Below, one piece after another: positions 15,447 through 22,657 of a stretch of DNA of 64,000 bases. This stretch comes from an uncultured Clostridia bacterium. Its GTDB lineage: Bacteria; Bacillota; Clostridia; Oscillospirales; Oscillospiraceae. The notes beneath the pieces were generated by a model. The model ran no database searches, was not told the DNA's origin, and saw only the letters and a program-made list of their open reading frames with translations. Numbering within the stretch: the stretch's first letter is position 1; each line of letters begins with the position of its first letter. The position numbers were made by a program, and so were the translations under genes. The stretch lies in assembly GCA_947165085.1 (NCBI GenBank), contig CAMUZA010000004.1, positions 1 through 64,000 on the forward strand, given 5' to 3'.

Positions 15447-17037
15447 TCAGCATCGCCTCCAGCTCATCCATTGCCATTTTGATCTCGCTTTCGAGCTTGC
15501 GCAGCTCCGCCATGATCTCGCTCGTGGGCGGGTATTCGACGGGCTTGTACTCCGTCTGCTTGTACTTGTTGATGCTCAGGTCGTAGTCGTTGCCGACGAT
15601 CTCCTCCTTCGGCACGAAGAAGGATTTGTCCGTGCGCTTGCGAGCGGATTCGTCATAGCCTCCCTCATTGAGGGAGGGGGACCGCGAAGCGGTGGAAGGA
15701 GTTACTCCCTCAGTCTCGCTGCGCTCGACAGCTCCCTCGGAGAGGGAGCCGCGGATGGAGCGGAATCTTGCGACAATATCCGGGATATCGTTCTCCGCGA
15801 TGGGCGAACGCTTGTCGTCCAGCGAATAGCCGTCCGCCTGCATATCATAGAACCAGACCTTGTCCGTTCCGCCGTGCCCGGTCTTGGTGAAGATCAGGAT
15901 GCCGGTGGAAACGCCGGCGTAGGGCTTGAACACGCCGGATGGCATGGAGATCACCGCCTCGAGGCGGTTATCCTCAATCAACGCTTTGCGGATCGCCTTG
16001 TGCGCCGTCGATGAGCCGAACAGCACGCCGTCGGGTACGATGCACGCGCACCGACCGCCGACGCGCAGCATACGGAGGAACAGCGCAAGGAACAGCAGCT
16101 CCGTCTTCTTGGTCTTGCAAACCTTCAAAAGATCGGTCGAGACCGTGTCCGCGTCCAGACTGCCCTTAAACGGCGGATTGGCGAGGATCAGGCTGTACTT
16201 CTCCTTGTCCGGATTCTGATCGGATAGACTGTCGCGGTACTCAATAAACGGATTGTCGATCCCGTGCGTCATCATGTTCATCGCGCCGATGCGGAGCATC
16301 GTTCGGTCCATATCGTAGCCGTGGAACATGTGATTCATGAAGTGGTCTTTCTTGACCCGGTTGAAGAAGATTTCTTCCTTCCGGCGCTCTTTCAGATATT
16401 CGCCCGCCGTCACGAGGAAGCCCGACGTTCCGCACGCCGGATCGCAGATCACGTCGTCCGCCTTCGGGTCCATCAGCTCCACCATCATCCGAATGATGTG
16501 GCGCGGCGTGCGGAACTGCCCGTTGACGCCCGCCGTCGCAATCTTCGCAAGCAGGTATTCGTACACGTCGCCGCGCACGTCGCCCGACTGCGTTTCGTTC
16601 ATCAGTTTGTAGATCTCGTCCAGCGCGTCCACGACCTTGGAGAGCATCAGCGGCGTCGGCAGTTTGAAGATCGCGTCGTCCATATACTTGGAATAGGCGC
16701 TGTTCTTGTCGCCGTGCAGATTCTTGATGAACGGGAAGACCAGTTCCTGCACGACAGAGTACATCTTCCCTGCCGGGAAGTCGTGGAATACCGACCACTT
16801 GAGCTGCTGCCCGTCGACCTTGCGGTCGCCGACCTGCACTTCACCGGTAAAAACGCTCTTGTACGGCAGGCCGAGCATGGCGCTTTCCTTCGCGCGCAGA
16901 TTGTCGCTGTCGTCCAGATCGCGGATAAACATCAGGTAGGTGATCTGCTCGATCACGTCCAGCGGATTCGTCAACCCGCCCGTCCAGAAAATCTCCCACA
17001 GGCTGTCGATTCGATTCTTCAATTCCCCAGTAATCAT
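15439..17037 (-). CDS. hsdM: Type I restriction-modification methyltransferase subunit HsdM
   Basis: 532 residues. The N-terminal helical HsdM_N domain (about 1-130) is followed by the N6-adenine methylase domain with AdoMet motif CDPACGTSGFL near 200 and catalytic NPPF near 288. It methylates the site chosen by HsdS and protects host DNA. The start has AAGGAG upstream and lies 4 bp after the Fic stop. Odd feature: about residues 430-460 are encoded by a palindromic intergenic-type repeat (15658-15750) inserted in frame, in a loop region before the C-terminal HsdS-contact helices. Confidence 0.95.
   Translation of the reverse strand: MITGELKNRIDSLWEIFWTGGLTNPLDVIEQITYLMFIRDLDDSDNLRAKESAMLGLPYKSVFTGEVQVGDRKVDGQQLKWSVFHDFPAGKMYSVVQELVFPFIKNLHGDKNSAYSKYMDDAIFKLPTPLMLSKVVDALDEIYKLMNETQSGDVRGDVYEYLLAKIATAGVNGQFRTPRHIIRMMVELMDPKADDVICDPACGTSGFLVTAGEYLKERRKEEIFFNRVKKDHFMNHMFHGYDMDRTMLRIGAMNMMTHGIDNPFIEYRDSLSDQNPDKEKYSLILANPPFKGSLDADTVSTDLLKVCKTKKTELLFLALFLRMLRVGGRCACIVPDGVLFGSSTAHKAIRKALIEDNRLEAVISMPSGVFKPYAGVSTGILIFTKTGHGGTDKVWFYDMQADGYSLDDKRSPIAENDIPDIVARFRSIRGSLSEGAVERSETEGVTPSTASRSPSLNEGGYDESARKRTDKSFFVPKEEIVGNDYDLSINKYKQTEYKPVEYPPTSEIMAELRKLESEIKMAMDELEAMLNE
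15658..15750. repeat. Palindromic repeat inserted in frame within hsdM
   Basis: About 93 bp, limits approximate. It begins GCCTCCCTCATTGAGGGAGG, contains ACCGCGAAGCGGTGG, and ends GCTCCCTCGGAGAGGGAGCC, a set of nested inverted repeats of the kind normally found between genes in gut Firmicutes. The length is a multiple of three, and it encodes a low-complexity Ser/Gly/Glu/Arg segment without a stop. Confidence 0.75.
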
Positions 17038-17040
17038 TGC

Positions 17041-18099
17041 TTACTCCTTTTCGTGGTTCCACGCGTATTTTGTATATCTGCCGCCGCCGATCTTAATAAT
17101 CAGCCCGCTTTTCAAGAGGTCGCTCAATGCCCGTTGTACGGTGATTTGACTGATATCGGGGCATTCTTCCATAATCTCGGATTTTGTGATCGGTCCGATC
17201 CTGCCCTTGATAACTTCTCTTACTCTGTCATGCTTTGAGTAATCACTGTCAACGATCAGCGCGGCGCGGCTTTCAAATTTGCGGTATGCCGCCACTACAA
17301 CGCCAAGCATATATCTGACAAAATGTGCATAATCATTTTTGCCTTCGTGCCAGTCGAAAGAACTGTCCTGCAAGGCCTCGTAATAGGTTTCCTTGCTGTC
17401 GGAAATGATCTTTTCGATCGAAATATATTTGCCGACCGTGTAACCGGCGCGGTAGAGCAGCAAAAGCGTCAGCAGGCGGCTCATACGCCCGTTGCCGTCA
17501 TTAAACGGGTGGATGCAGAGGAAATCCAGAACAAACATCGGGATCAGCAGCAGCGGGTCCATTTCCGCGCCATTGACGGCTTCCTCAAACGAGCTGCACA
17601 GTCTGTCCATCGCCTCCGGCGTTTCCCAAGCAGGTATCGGCCGGAAGCGGACTCTCTTGGTGCCGTCCGGAAGTTCCTCCGCGATCACGTTGTCCGAATT
17701 CTTGTAGCTCCCGCCGATGGATTTGCCTGTAAACTTATACAGGTCGCGGTGAAGCTGCAGGATCATTGACGGCCGCGGCGGGATATAGTCGTGGCTCTCG
17801 TGAACGGTCGCAAGAACGTCACGGTAACCGGCGATCTCCTTTTCGCTTCTCGTCTTCGGCATCGTCTTGTCGCGGACGATCTTCTTCAGGCGGTCCGCCG
17901 TCGTGATGATGCCCTCGATCCGGTTGGACGCCTCGGTGCTCTGGATCTTTGCCAAATCGACAAGCTGATTCAGCGTGTCGCGTTTCGTTTCCGCGATCGC
18001 GTCCTCTTTGCCTTTATACTCATGGATCGCCGCAAGCAGCGATACCACGTCAGGCGTCAGCAGTTTGACGTATTCCCTTTTGTAATCGAACTGCCTCAT
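17041..18099 (-). CDS. Fic-domain protein (putative AMP-transferase), head of the hsd locus
   Basis: 352 residues. The Fic core carries the full motif HPFNDGNGRMSR near residue 200, as needed for nucleotide transfer (usually AMPylation) to target proteins. An N-terminal SNRIEG at about residue 58 fits the [S/T]xxxE[G/N] inhibitory helix, so the protein is probably self-inhibited until released. The C-terminal ~70 residues form a winged-helix-like domain (ITKSEIMEECPDISQITVQR). It lies just downstream of a strong promoter and 4 bp from hsdM, so the two are co-transcribed. It could act as a toxin fallback if the restriction system fails, or as a regulator. Confidence 0.9.
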   Translation of the reverse strand: MRQFDYKREYVKLLTPDVVSLLAAIHEYKGKEDAIAETKRDTLNQLVDLAKIQSTEASNRIEGIITTADRLKKIVRDKTMPKTRSEKEIAGYRDVLATVHESHDYIPPRPSMILQLHRDLYKFTGKSIGGSYKNSDNVIAEELPDGTKRVRFRPIPAWETPEAMDRLCSSFEEAVNGAEMDPLLLIPMFVLDFLCIHPFNDGNGRMSRLLTLLLLYRAGYTVGKYISIEKIISDSKETYYEALQDSSFDWHEGKNDYAHFVRYMLGVVVAAYRKFESRAALIVDSDYSKHDRVREVIKGRIGPITKSEIMEECPDISQITVQRALSDLLKSGLIIKIGGGRYTKYAWNHEKE

Positions 18100-18133
18100 A
18101 CAATTCCCTCCGCGCAGCTTTTGGTACAGTTAT

Positions 18134-18162
18134 ATGATACCCTTTATTCGCACCAATGTCAA
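18134..18162 (-). promoter_or_regulatory. Promoter of the fic-hsd locus
   Basis: On the minus strand TTGACA (18157-18162), a 17-bp spacer and TATCAT (18134-18139), about 35 bp upstream of the Fic start, which has GGAGGG as ribosome site. Confidence 0.7.
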
Positions 18163-18235
18163 CTTTAATTTTATCATTTTCTTTCAATTTGATATAATTG
18201 ATTGTGCACAGATCAAATTCCAAAGCGTTACGCAA

Positions 18236-18274
18236 AAAGACCGATGGCGTGGCTATCCACGGCCTCGGTCTTTG
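18236..18274 (-). terminator. Terminator of the element 2 repressor
   Basis: The hairpin AAAGACCGAGGCCGTGG and its partner, followed on the minus strand by TTTTT, lies directly after the repressor stop. Confidence 0.75.
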
Positions 18275-18276
18275 TA

Positions 18277-18783
18277 TTATTCTGCGTAATTATCGATGGT
18301 GCTGATTCCTTCGGACGGGATCTTCGCTCGGATTGTGTCCTGGTCGTAGGTCGGGTAATATCTGCGCCAGCGGTCGTAGTCGGCTTGGGTGATCTCCCCT
18401 GCTGCGAGTTTCGCGGATTGGTTCTGCCAAGCGGAAAGCAGTTCAAACATTGCCGGATAGCGCGGCGAACGCTTATCCAGACGGATGCAGAGTTCGCCGT
18501 CGATCTCGCCGATCTTGAGCGCAGATGTGTCCTCCAACGTGAACAGCGTATGCATCAGACCGATTTCCGTATCAATATCCGGCACGGTGAGCGCGTGGAC
18601 GGAGACGTCAAGTTCTCTTGCAAGCGCCGAAACGATCTCCGTCTTCGGCGTTCTGATGCCGCTTTCGTACTGTGCGATTCGGACGTCAGCGGTGTTTTCC
18701 GTGAAACCGACCGCATTGCCTAATTGCTTTTGCGTCATTCCCCGCAGCAGGCGGAAATAGTGAATTCGTTCGCCGATCGCCAT
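18277..18783 (-). CDS. XRE-family repressor of element 2
   Basis: About 168 residues from ATG 18783 (MAIGERIHYF), preceded by TTTGGAGG; the longer track start lacks a site. The N-terminal HTH_3 domain (about 4-65, MTQKQLGNAVGFTENTADVR and IAQYESG) is followed by an unrecognised acidic C-terminal domain (DTEIGLMHTLFTLED). It lies divergent to the excisionase-integrase operon, with operator-like repeats between them, so it most likely keeps the element quiescent and represses itself. How it is relieved is not visible; no LexA-type protease signature is seen. Confidence 0.88.
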   Translation of the reverse strand: MAIGERIHYFRLLRGMTQKQLGNAVGFTENTADVRIAQYESGIRTPKTEIVSALARELDVSVHALTVPDIDTEIGLMHTLFTLEDTSALKIGEIDGELCIRLDKRSPRYPAMFELLSAWQNQSAKLAAGEITQADYDRWRRYYPTYDQDTIRAKIPSEGISTIDNYAE

Positions 18784-18815
18784 AAAAAGACCTCCAAAGA
18801 ATAGTATCTGCATCA

Positions 18816-18843
18816 ATTATAGCACATTTGTTTAATTTGTCAA
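18816..18843 (-). promoter_or_regulatory. Repressor promoter, element 2
   Basis: Same sequence as 97-124: TTGACA, 16 bp, TATAAT on the minus strand, reading into the repressor. Confidence 0.75.
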
Positions 18844-18876
18844 TATGGATTAAAACAATTTTGTTTAATTTCCCTA

Positions 18877-18905
18877 TTGACTTTAACGTATTTGTTTAGT
18901 ATGAT
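18877..18905 (+). promoter_or_regulatory. Rightward promoter, element 2
   Basis: Same sequence as 158-186: TTGACT, 17 bp, TATGAT, reading towards the excisionase and integrase. TTTGTTTA operator-like repeats start at 18827, 18860 and 18891. Confidence 0.75.
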
Positions 18906-19103
18906 ATAGTAGGAAACCAGATGCTTCAGACAATACAACTGGAGGTGATAGCCAACCCCAAACAACTGAATAATCCGACCGATACAAGGAGGTATAGCTG
19001 GCGACGATGGCTCGCAAGAGCCGGAGCGGTGGAGACGCTGGAGTTTCAAAGCTCGGGCAGGAGCCGGATCGGACGACGGCGAACAAAACACCAAATTCAT
19101 GCT

Positions 19104-19354
19104 AGACTTCGCTCAAATGCTCTGGAAAGCATTCGATAGCGCCAAGGGCGCGTCGAAGTCTGCACGAGACGGCTTTTCAGCGTGTTACGCTGAAAAGGCT
19201 GTGCGCAGCACAGCAAAATTCAATTATAGCTTCTAATTGAATTTTAGTATCAGATGTACCTGCAAAAACAGGGACGATTCTTATCCGCACACGCATACCC
19301 AGGGTATCCCTTTGCCTAAAATCAGAAGCGCAATCGCGTGCGGCGACGCCGCAC
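19104..19354. other. Hairpin cluster in the element 2 leader, no gene
   Basis: The space between the shared leader and the excisionase gene has no supported ORF. It holds successive perfect stems: AGACTTCG/CGAAGTCT enclosing two small stems (branched), CTTTTCAGCGT/ACGCTGAAAAG, GCTGTGC/GCACAGC, AAAATTCAATTA/TAATTGAATTTT and GTGCGGC/GCCGCAC. The sequences differ from the element 1 array but the style and position are the same. In element 1 the relaxase follows the array; here it is missing. Confidence 0.6.
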
Positions 19355-19397
19355 ACGTGTACGGATCAATAATCATTTCCTTCAGGAGGTACCCAAA

Positions 19398-19625
19398 GTG
19401 TTCAACCACTTACCGGACATTATGTCCATCAAAGAATTAAGAAGTGCGCTCGGCATTGGTCGGACCAAAGCCTATGAGCTGATCAGCAGCGGAGAGATCA
19501 AATCCATCCGCATCGGAAATGCGATCCGTATTCCGAAGAAAACCCTACTTGATTATGTCAATAGGAAGCTCTATAATGAAGATGAAGCAGGTAAGCGCCC
19601 AAGCTGCGAAGGAGGTATGCAATGA
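19398..19625 (+). CDS. Excisionase-like helix-turn-helix protein (element 2)
   Basis: About 75 residues. The start is GTG 19398 with CAGGAGGT upstream, matching the element 1 homologue. The HTH_17-type core reads MSIKELRSALGIGRTKAYEL and IRIGNAIRIPKKTLLDY. The two elements' proteins are close up to the conserved LLDYVN and then diverge. The stop overlaps the integrase start (ATGA). It probably directs excision and may also bind its own promoter region. Confidence 0.8.
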   Translation: MFNHLPDIMSIKELRSALGIGRTKAYELISSGEIKSIRIGNAIRIPKKTLLDYVNRKLYNEDEAGKRPSCEGGMQ

Positions 19626-20779
19626 GAGTAACGGGTAGCTTACAGGAAAAGAACGGCGTCTATCAGATGGTCGTTCGCGTGCCGGATCTATACGGCGCAA
19701 ACAAGCAGAAATCAAAATCCACGAAAATCAAAGTCAAAGGAAAGAACCAACGCGAAACCACCGCAAACAAGCGCAAGGCAGAGCTGATGCTGGCGGAATG
19801 GATGGACGAGCTTTCCCGTTCGGAGTGTTTCGGCTCCGACAGGGACCTGATCGCCGCGATCGAGGACTGGCTCAAGCAGAAGAAAAAGGCCGTCCGTGAG
19901 GACACCTTTGAATCCTACTCCAATATGTACCGAAATCATATCAAGCCGTTTTTCGCGCCGAAGAAACTGCGGCTGGGAGATGTGACGCCGCGGATCATTA
20001 TGACCTACGTCCGCGAAAAAGAGGACGCCGGTCAGTCCAGGCGAAGCATTCGGCATCACATGGTCATTCTGAACGGCGTCTTCTCGGAAGCGGTCATGAT
20101 GGGCGAACTGCTCTACAATCCATGCACCAATATCAAGATCAAAGCCAAAAACGGCGAGCGTTTCGTCGGTACGGCGTATGACGTGCCAACGGCAAAGAAG
20201 CTGCTGGACGCAGTCAAGGACGATCCCATCGAGCCGGCGGTCCAGTTGGCGCTGTATCTCGGATTACGCCGCTCCGAAGCGTGCGGTTTGCGCTGGAAGG
20301 ACGTGGATATGGAGAGCGGACTCGTCCATATCCGCAACACGATCGTCTGCTTCTCCGAAGTCAGAGAAAAGGAACAGACCAAGACGCATGCCAGCCGCCG
20401 CGATCTGTATCTGCCGAACGCGCTCAAGGCCTATCTGCAGACGGTGTGGAAGAAGCAGGAGGCAGATCGTGATCTGACCGGACGGGAGTATTCCGAGGAC
20501 GAGCACATCTGTCAATGGCCGGACGGCAGCATTCTCCTGCCGGACTACGTCAGCCGCCGCTTTGCGAAGATCCTGAAGAAAAACAAACTGCCGAAGATCC
20601 GTTTTCACGATCTGCGGCATACGGCGGGCAGTTTGCTGGTGAACAGCGGTCATACAATCAAGCAGGTGCAGGAATTCCTCGGTCACGAAAACGCTTCGAC
20701 GACGCTGGATATTTACACGCACATTTCGTCGGACAACAAAAAAGATACCGCGCTGGCGATGGATAAATTGCTGGCGTAA
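19622..20779 (+). CDS. Tyrosine site-specific integrase (element 2)
   Basis: 385 residues, same architecture as the element 1 integrase and clearly homologous along the whole length. Catalytic pieces: LGLRRSEACGLRW, HDLRHTAGSLL, LGHENASTTLDIYTH. Its gene ends about 200 bp before the tRNA-Leu gene, with arm-type repeats and a terminator in between. Its substrate should be the 58-bp core, with strand exchange probably around the anticodon-loop end of the repeat. Differences in the N-terminal arm-binding part fit the different arm repeats of the two elements. Confidence 0.95.
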   Translation: MRVTGSLQEKNGVYQMVVRVPDLYGANKQKSKSTKIKVKGKNQRETTANKRKAELMLAEWMDELSRSECFGSDRDLIAAIEDWLKQKKKAVREDTFESYSNMYRNHIKPFFAPKKLRLGDVTPRIIMTYVREKEDAGQSRRSIRHHMVILNGVFSEAVMMGELLYNPCTNIKIKAKNGERFVGTAYDVPTAKKLLDAVKDDPIEPAVQLALYLGLRRSEACGLRWKDVDMESGLVHIRNTIVCFSEVREKEQTKTHASRRDLYLPNALKAYLQTVWKKQEADRDLTGREYSEDEHICQWPDGSILLPDYVSRRFAKILKKNKLPKIRFHDLRHTAGSLLVNSGHTIKQVQEFLGHENASTTLDIYTHISSDNKKDTALAMDKLLA

Positions 20780-20864
20780 CGGGTCCACAAAAGAGAAAAA
20801 ACAAGACTTCTCGGAAACGAAAAAACCGGTTTTCCGGGAACTCCGAACTTTTCCATTGAAAAAG

Positions 20865-20887
20865 TTTGTTGGATGTTTTGTTAGATG
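20865..20887. promoter_or_regulatory. Arm-type integrase sites, element 2 right end
   Basis: The direct repeat TTGTTGGATG...TTGTTAGATG lies between the integrase gene and att core, matching the pair at 4012-4032 apart from one base and the spacing. Confidence 0.65.
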
Positions 20888-20949
20888 TTTCCGTTTCGGG
20901 CAGTTTTACTGGATTTTACCGGAAATAATTCTCCCGGTAAAAGTTAGAA

Positions 20950-20983
20950 AAAGTGCCAGAAATCGTCAGATTTCTGGCACTTT
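20950..20983. terminator. Terminator of tRNA-Leu / element 2 integrase
   Basis: A perfect 15-bp stem (AAAGTGCCAGAAATC with its complement) with a GTCA loop, flanked by A/T runs, 3 bp from the tRNA 3' end. It serves the tRNA on the minus strand and the integrase on the plus strand. Confidence 0.8.
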
Positions 20984-20984
20984 G

Positions 20985-21042
20985 GATGGTGCGCGAGGCG
21001 GGACTTGAACCCGCACGTCCGGAGTGGACACTAGAACCTGAA
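20985..21042. repeat. att core within the intact tRNA-Leu gene
   Basis: 58 bp identical to 3822-3879. Here the sequence continues into the 5' half of the tRNA, so this is the chromosome-side junction that restores the gene. Confidence 0.92.
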
Positions 21043-21074
21043 TCTAGCGAGTCTGCCAATTCCACCACTCGCGC
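20987..21074 (-). tRNA. tRNA-Leu (anticodon CAG)
   Basis: 88 nt including an encoded CCA. The acceptor stem GCGCGAG pairs with CTCGCGC; the anticodon stem CTAGA/TCTAG encloses the loop TTCAGGT with anticodon CAG; the long variable arm and the T arm GGTTCAAGTCC are typical of tRNA-Leu. It is the integration target of both elements. Confidence 0.96.
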
Positions 21075-21163
21075 GTATGTTGCTCAATGCTCAAATAATA
21101 TAGCACACGCTTTCCCGCTTGTCAATCATTTTTTCGCAGTTTTTTCCGGAATGCCGGATTTTT

Positions 21164-21195
21164 AACGGATGCGCCCGTTTGGGGGCGCATCCGTT
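21164..21195. terminator. Hairpin after citrate synthase gene
   Basis: Stem ACGGATGCGCC/GGCGCATCCGT between gltA and the tRNA. The U-run is clear only for the plus strand, but its position just past the gltA stop suggests it serves as gltA terminator. Confidence 0.55.
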
Positions 21196-21210
21196 TTGTT
21201 TCTGCAGGTA

Positions 21211-22572
21211 TTACCGTTCGTTGAACGGGATATAATCCTTGTGACGGATCATGGACTTATAAGCCGGGCGGTAGATTCTGCCGCCGGTCAGAGCCTCCTC
21301 CATGCGGTGCGCGCACCAGCCGGTGATACGGGCGATGGCGAACAGCGGCGTGAAGAGGTCGCTCGGGATATCCAGCATCTGATAGACCAGGCCGGAATAC
21401 ATATCGACGTTGGCGCACATGACCTTTTCGCTGCCGGTGATCTCAGCAAACGCCTTCGGCGTCACGCGCTCGATAGCCTCCATGAGCTCCAGCTCGTCGA
21501 GCATGCCCTTTTCCTGCGCGAGCTTGCGCGCTCCATGCTTGAGGATGACGGCACGCGGGTCGGACAGGGTGTAGATCGCGTGTCCCATGCCGTAGACCAG
21601 CCCGCTGTGATCGCTGACCTCGCCGCGCAGGATGCGCTTGACGAACGCCTCGACCTCGCCATCGTCCTTCCAGTCGCGGATACTGCGCTTGCATTCCTCA
21701 AACTGTCTGAGCACCGCGCGATTGGCGCCGCCGTGCTTCGGTCCCTTCAGCGAACCGACCGCCGCCGCGATGGCGGAGTAGGTGTCCGTGCCCGTGGAGG
21801 CGACGCTGCGGCAAGAGAACGTCGAATTGTTGCCGCCGCCGTGCTCCGCGTGGCAGACCAGACAGAGATCGAGCACGCGGGCTTCTTCTTCGGTAAACGT
21901 CTTATTCGGACGGATCAGGTGAAGGAAATTTTCCGCCGCGGAATGCTCCGCAATCGGGCGGTGCAGATACAGGCTGTCATTTTCAAAATAATGCCGCTTG
22001 ACGACGTAGGCATACGCTACAATGGTCGGAAAACGCGCAATCAGCTCGATGGACTGACGCATCATGTTTTCCACACTGCAGTCGTCGGGATTCGGATCAC
22101 ATGAATAAAGCGCAAGAACGGATCTGCCGAGCTTGTTCATGATATCATGGCTCGGATACTTGAGGATCATATCCTCAACAAAGTTCGTCGGCAGCTCGGT
22201 GCTCTCATTGAGCAAGGCGCGGAACATGGCAAACTGTTCCCGGTTCGGCAGATGCCCGAACAGCAGCAGGTAGGCGACCTCCGTAAAGCCGTAGCGTTTC
22301 TCCTTGATATAGGCGTTGACCAGATCGGTCAGTTCAAATCCGCGGAAAATCAGGCGACCTTCCATAGGCTCGCGTTCGCCGTCGACCACACGGTAGCCAA
22401 GGACGTTGCCGACCTTCGTGCAGCCGACCATCACGCCGGTCCCGTCGTCGTTTCTGAGCCCGCGCTTGATGCTGCTGTTGTTCCGCGCTTCTTCGGTCAG
22501 ACTGTTATGAATCTTGTAGTCCGCGCATAGAGTGTGAAGGTACTCCGAGAAGGCGGTTGGCGACTCAGACAT
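21211..22572 (-). CDS. gltA: Citrate synthase
   Basis: 453 residues, of the clostridial type with an N-terminal extension. It condenses oxaloacetate with acetyl-CoA to citrate, in the cytosol. The active-site regions are visible: GPKHGGANRAV (substrate His), YGMGHAIYTLSDPRA (catalytic His near 310-315) and NVDMYSGLVY (catalytic Asp). The start is supported by GGAGGTGAT seven bases upstream. Single gene; in anaerobes of this group it normally serves the glutamate branch of an incomplete citrate cycle. Confidence 0.95.
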   Translation of the reverse strand: MSESPTAFSEYLHTLCADYKIHNSLTEEARNNSSIKRGLRNDDGTGVMVGCTKVGNVLGYRVVDGEREPMEGRLIFRGFELTDLVNAYIKEKRYGFTEVAYLLLFGHLPNREQFAMFRALLNESTELPTNFVEDMILKYPSHDIMNKLGRSVLALYSCDPNPDDCSVENMMRQSIELIARFPTIVAYAYVVKRHYFENDSLYLHRPIAEHSAAENFLHLIRPNKTFTEEEARVLDLCLVCHAEHGGGNNSTFSCRSVASTGTDTYSAIAAAVGSLKGPKHGGANRAVLRQFEECKRSIRDWKDDGEVEAFVKRILRGEVSDHSGLVYGMGHAIYTLSDPRAVILKHGARKLAQEKGMLDELELMEAIERVTPKAFAEITGSEKVMCANVDMYSGLVYQMLDIPSDLFTPLFAIARITGWCAHRMEEALTGGRIYRPAYKSMIRHKDYIPFNER

Positions 22573-22657
22573 GGGATCACCTCCGATAAAAGTTGCTTTA
22601 TTTTATCAAAGAGACACTGAATTGTCAAGTTTTTTAGGAAGACAAAGGAGATTTCTG

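Larger units (their letters stand above)
18720..19074. repeat. Control-region repeat, copy B
   Basis: Identical to bases 1-355 (see copy A). It begins inside the repressor HTH coding region and ends in the leader of the rightward transcript. Recombination between the two copies would remove about 18.7 kb. Confidence 0.95.
3822..21042. mobile_element. Integrative element 2 (complete), defence-carrying genomic island
   Basis: About 17.2 kb between two 58-bp att cores. Gene order: DUF6061-like protein, DUF4143 ATPase, AbiEii remnant, a minus-strand type I restriction-modification locus with Fic and accessory genes, XRE repressor, switch region, excisionase, integrase, att. Arm repeats TTGTTAGATG occur near both ends (4012-4032 and 20865-20887), confirming the limits. 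No relaxase or structural phage gene is seen, so its spread may depend on another element, possibly element 1 or its relatives. Confidence 0.88.
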
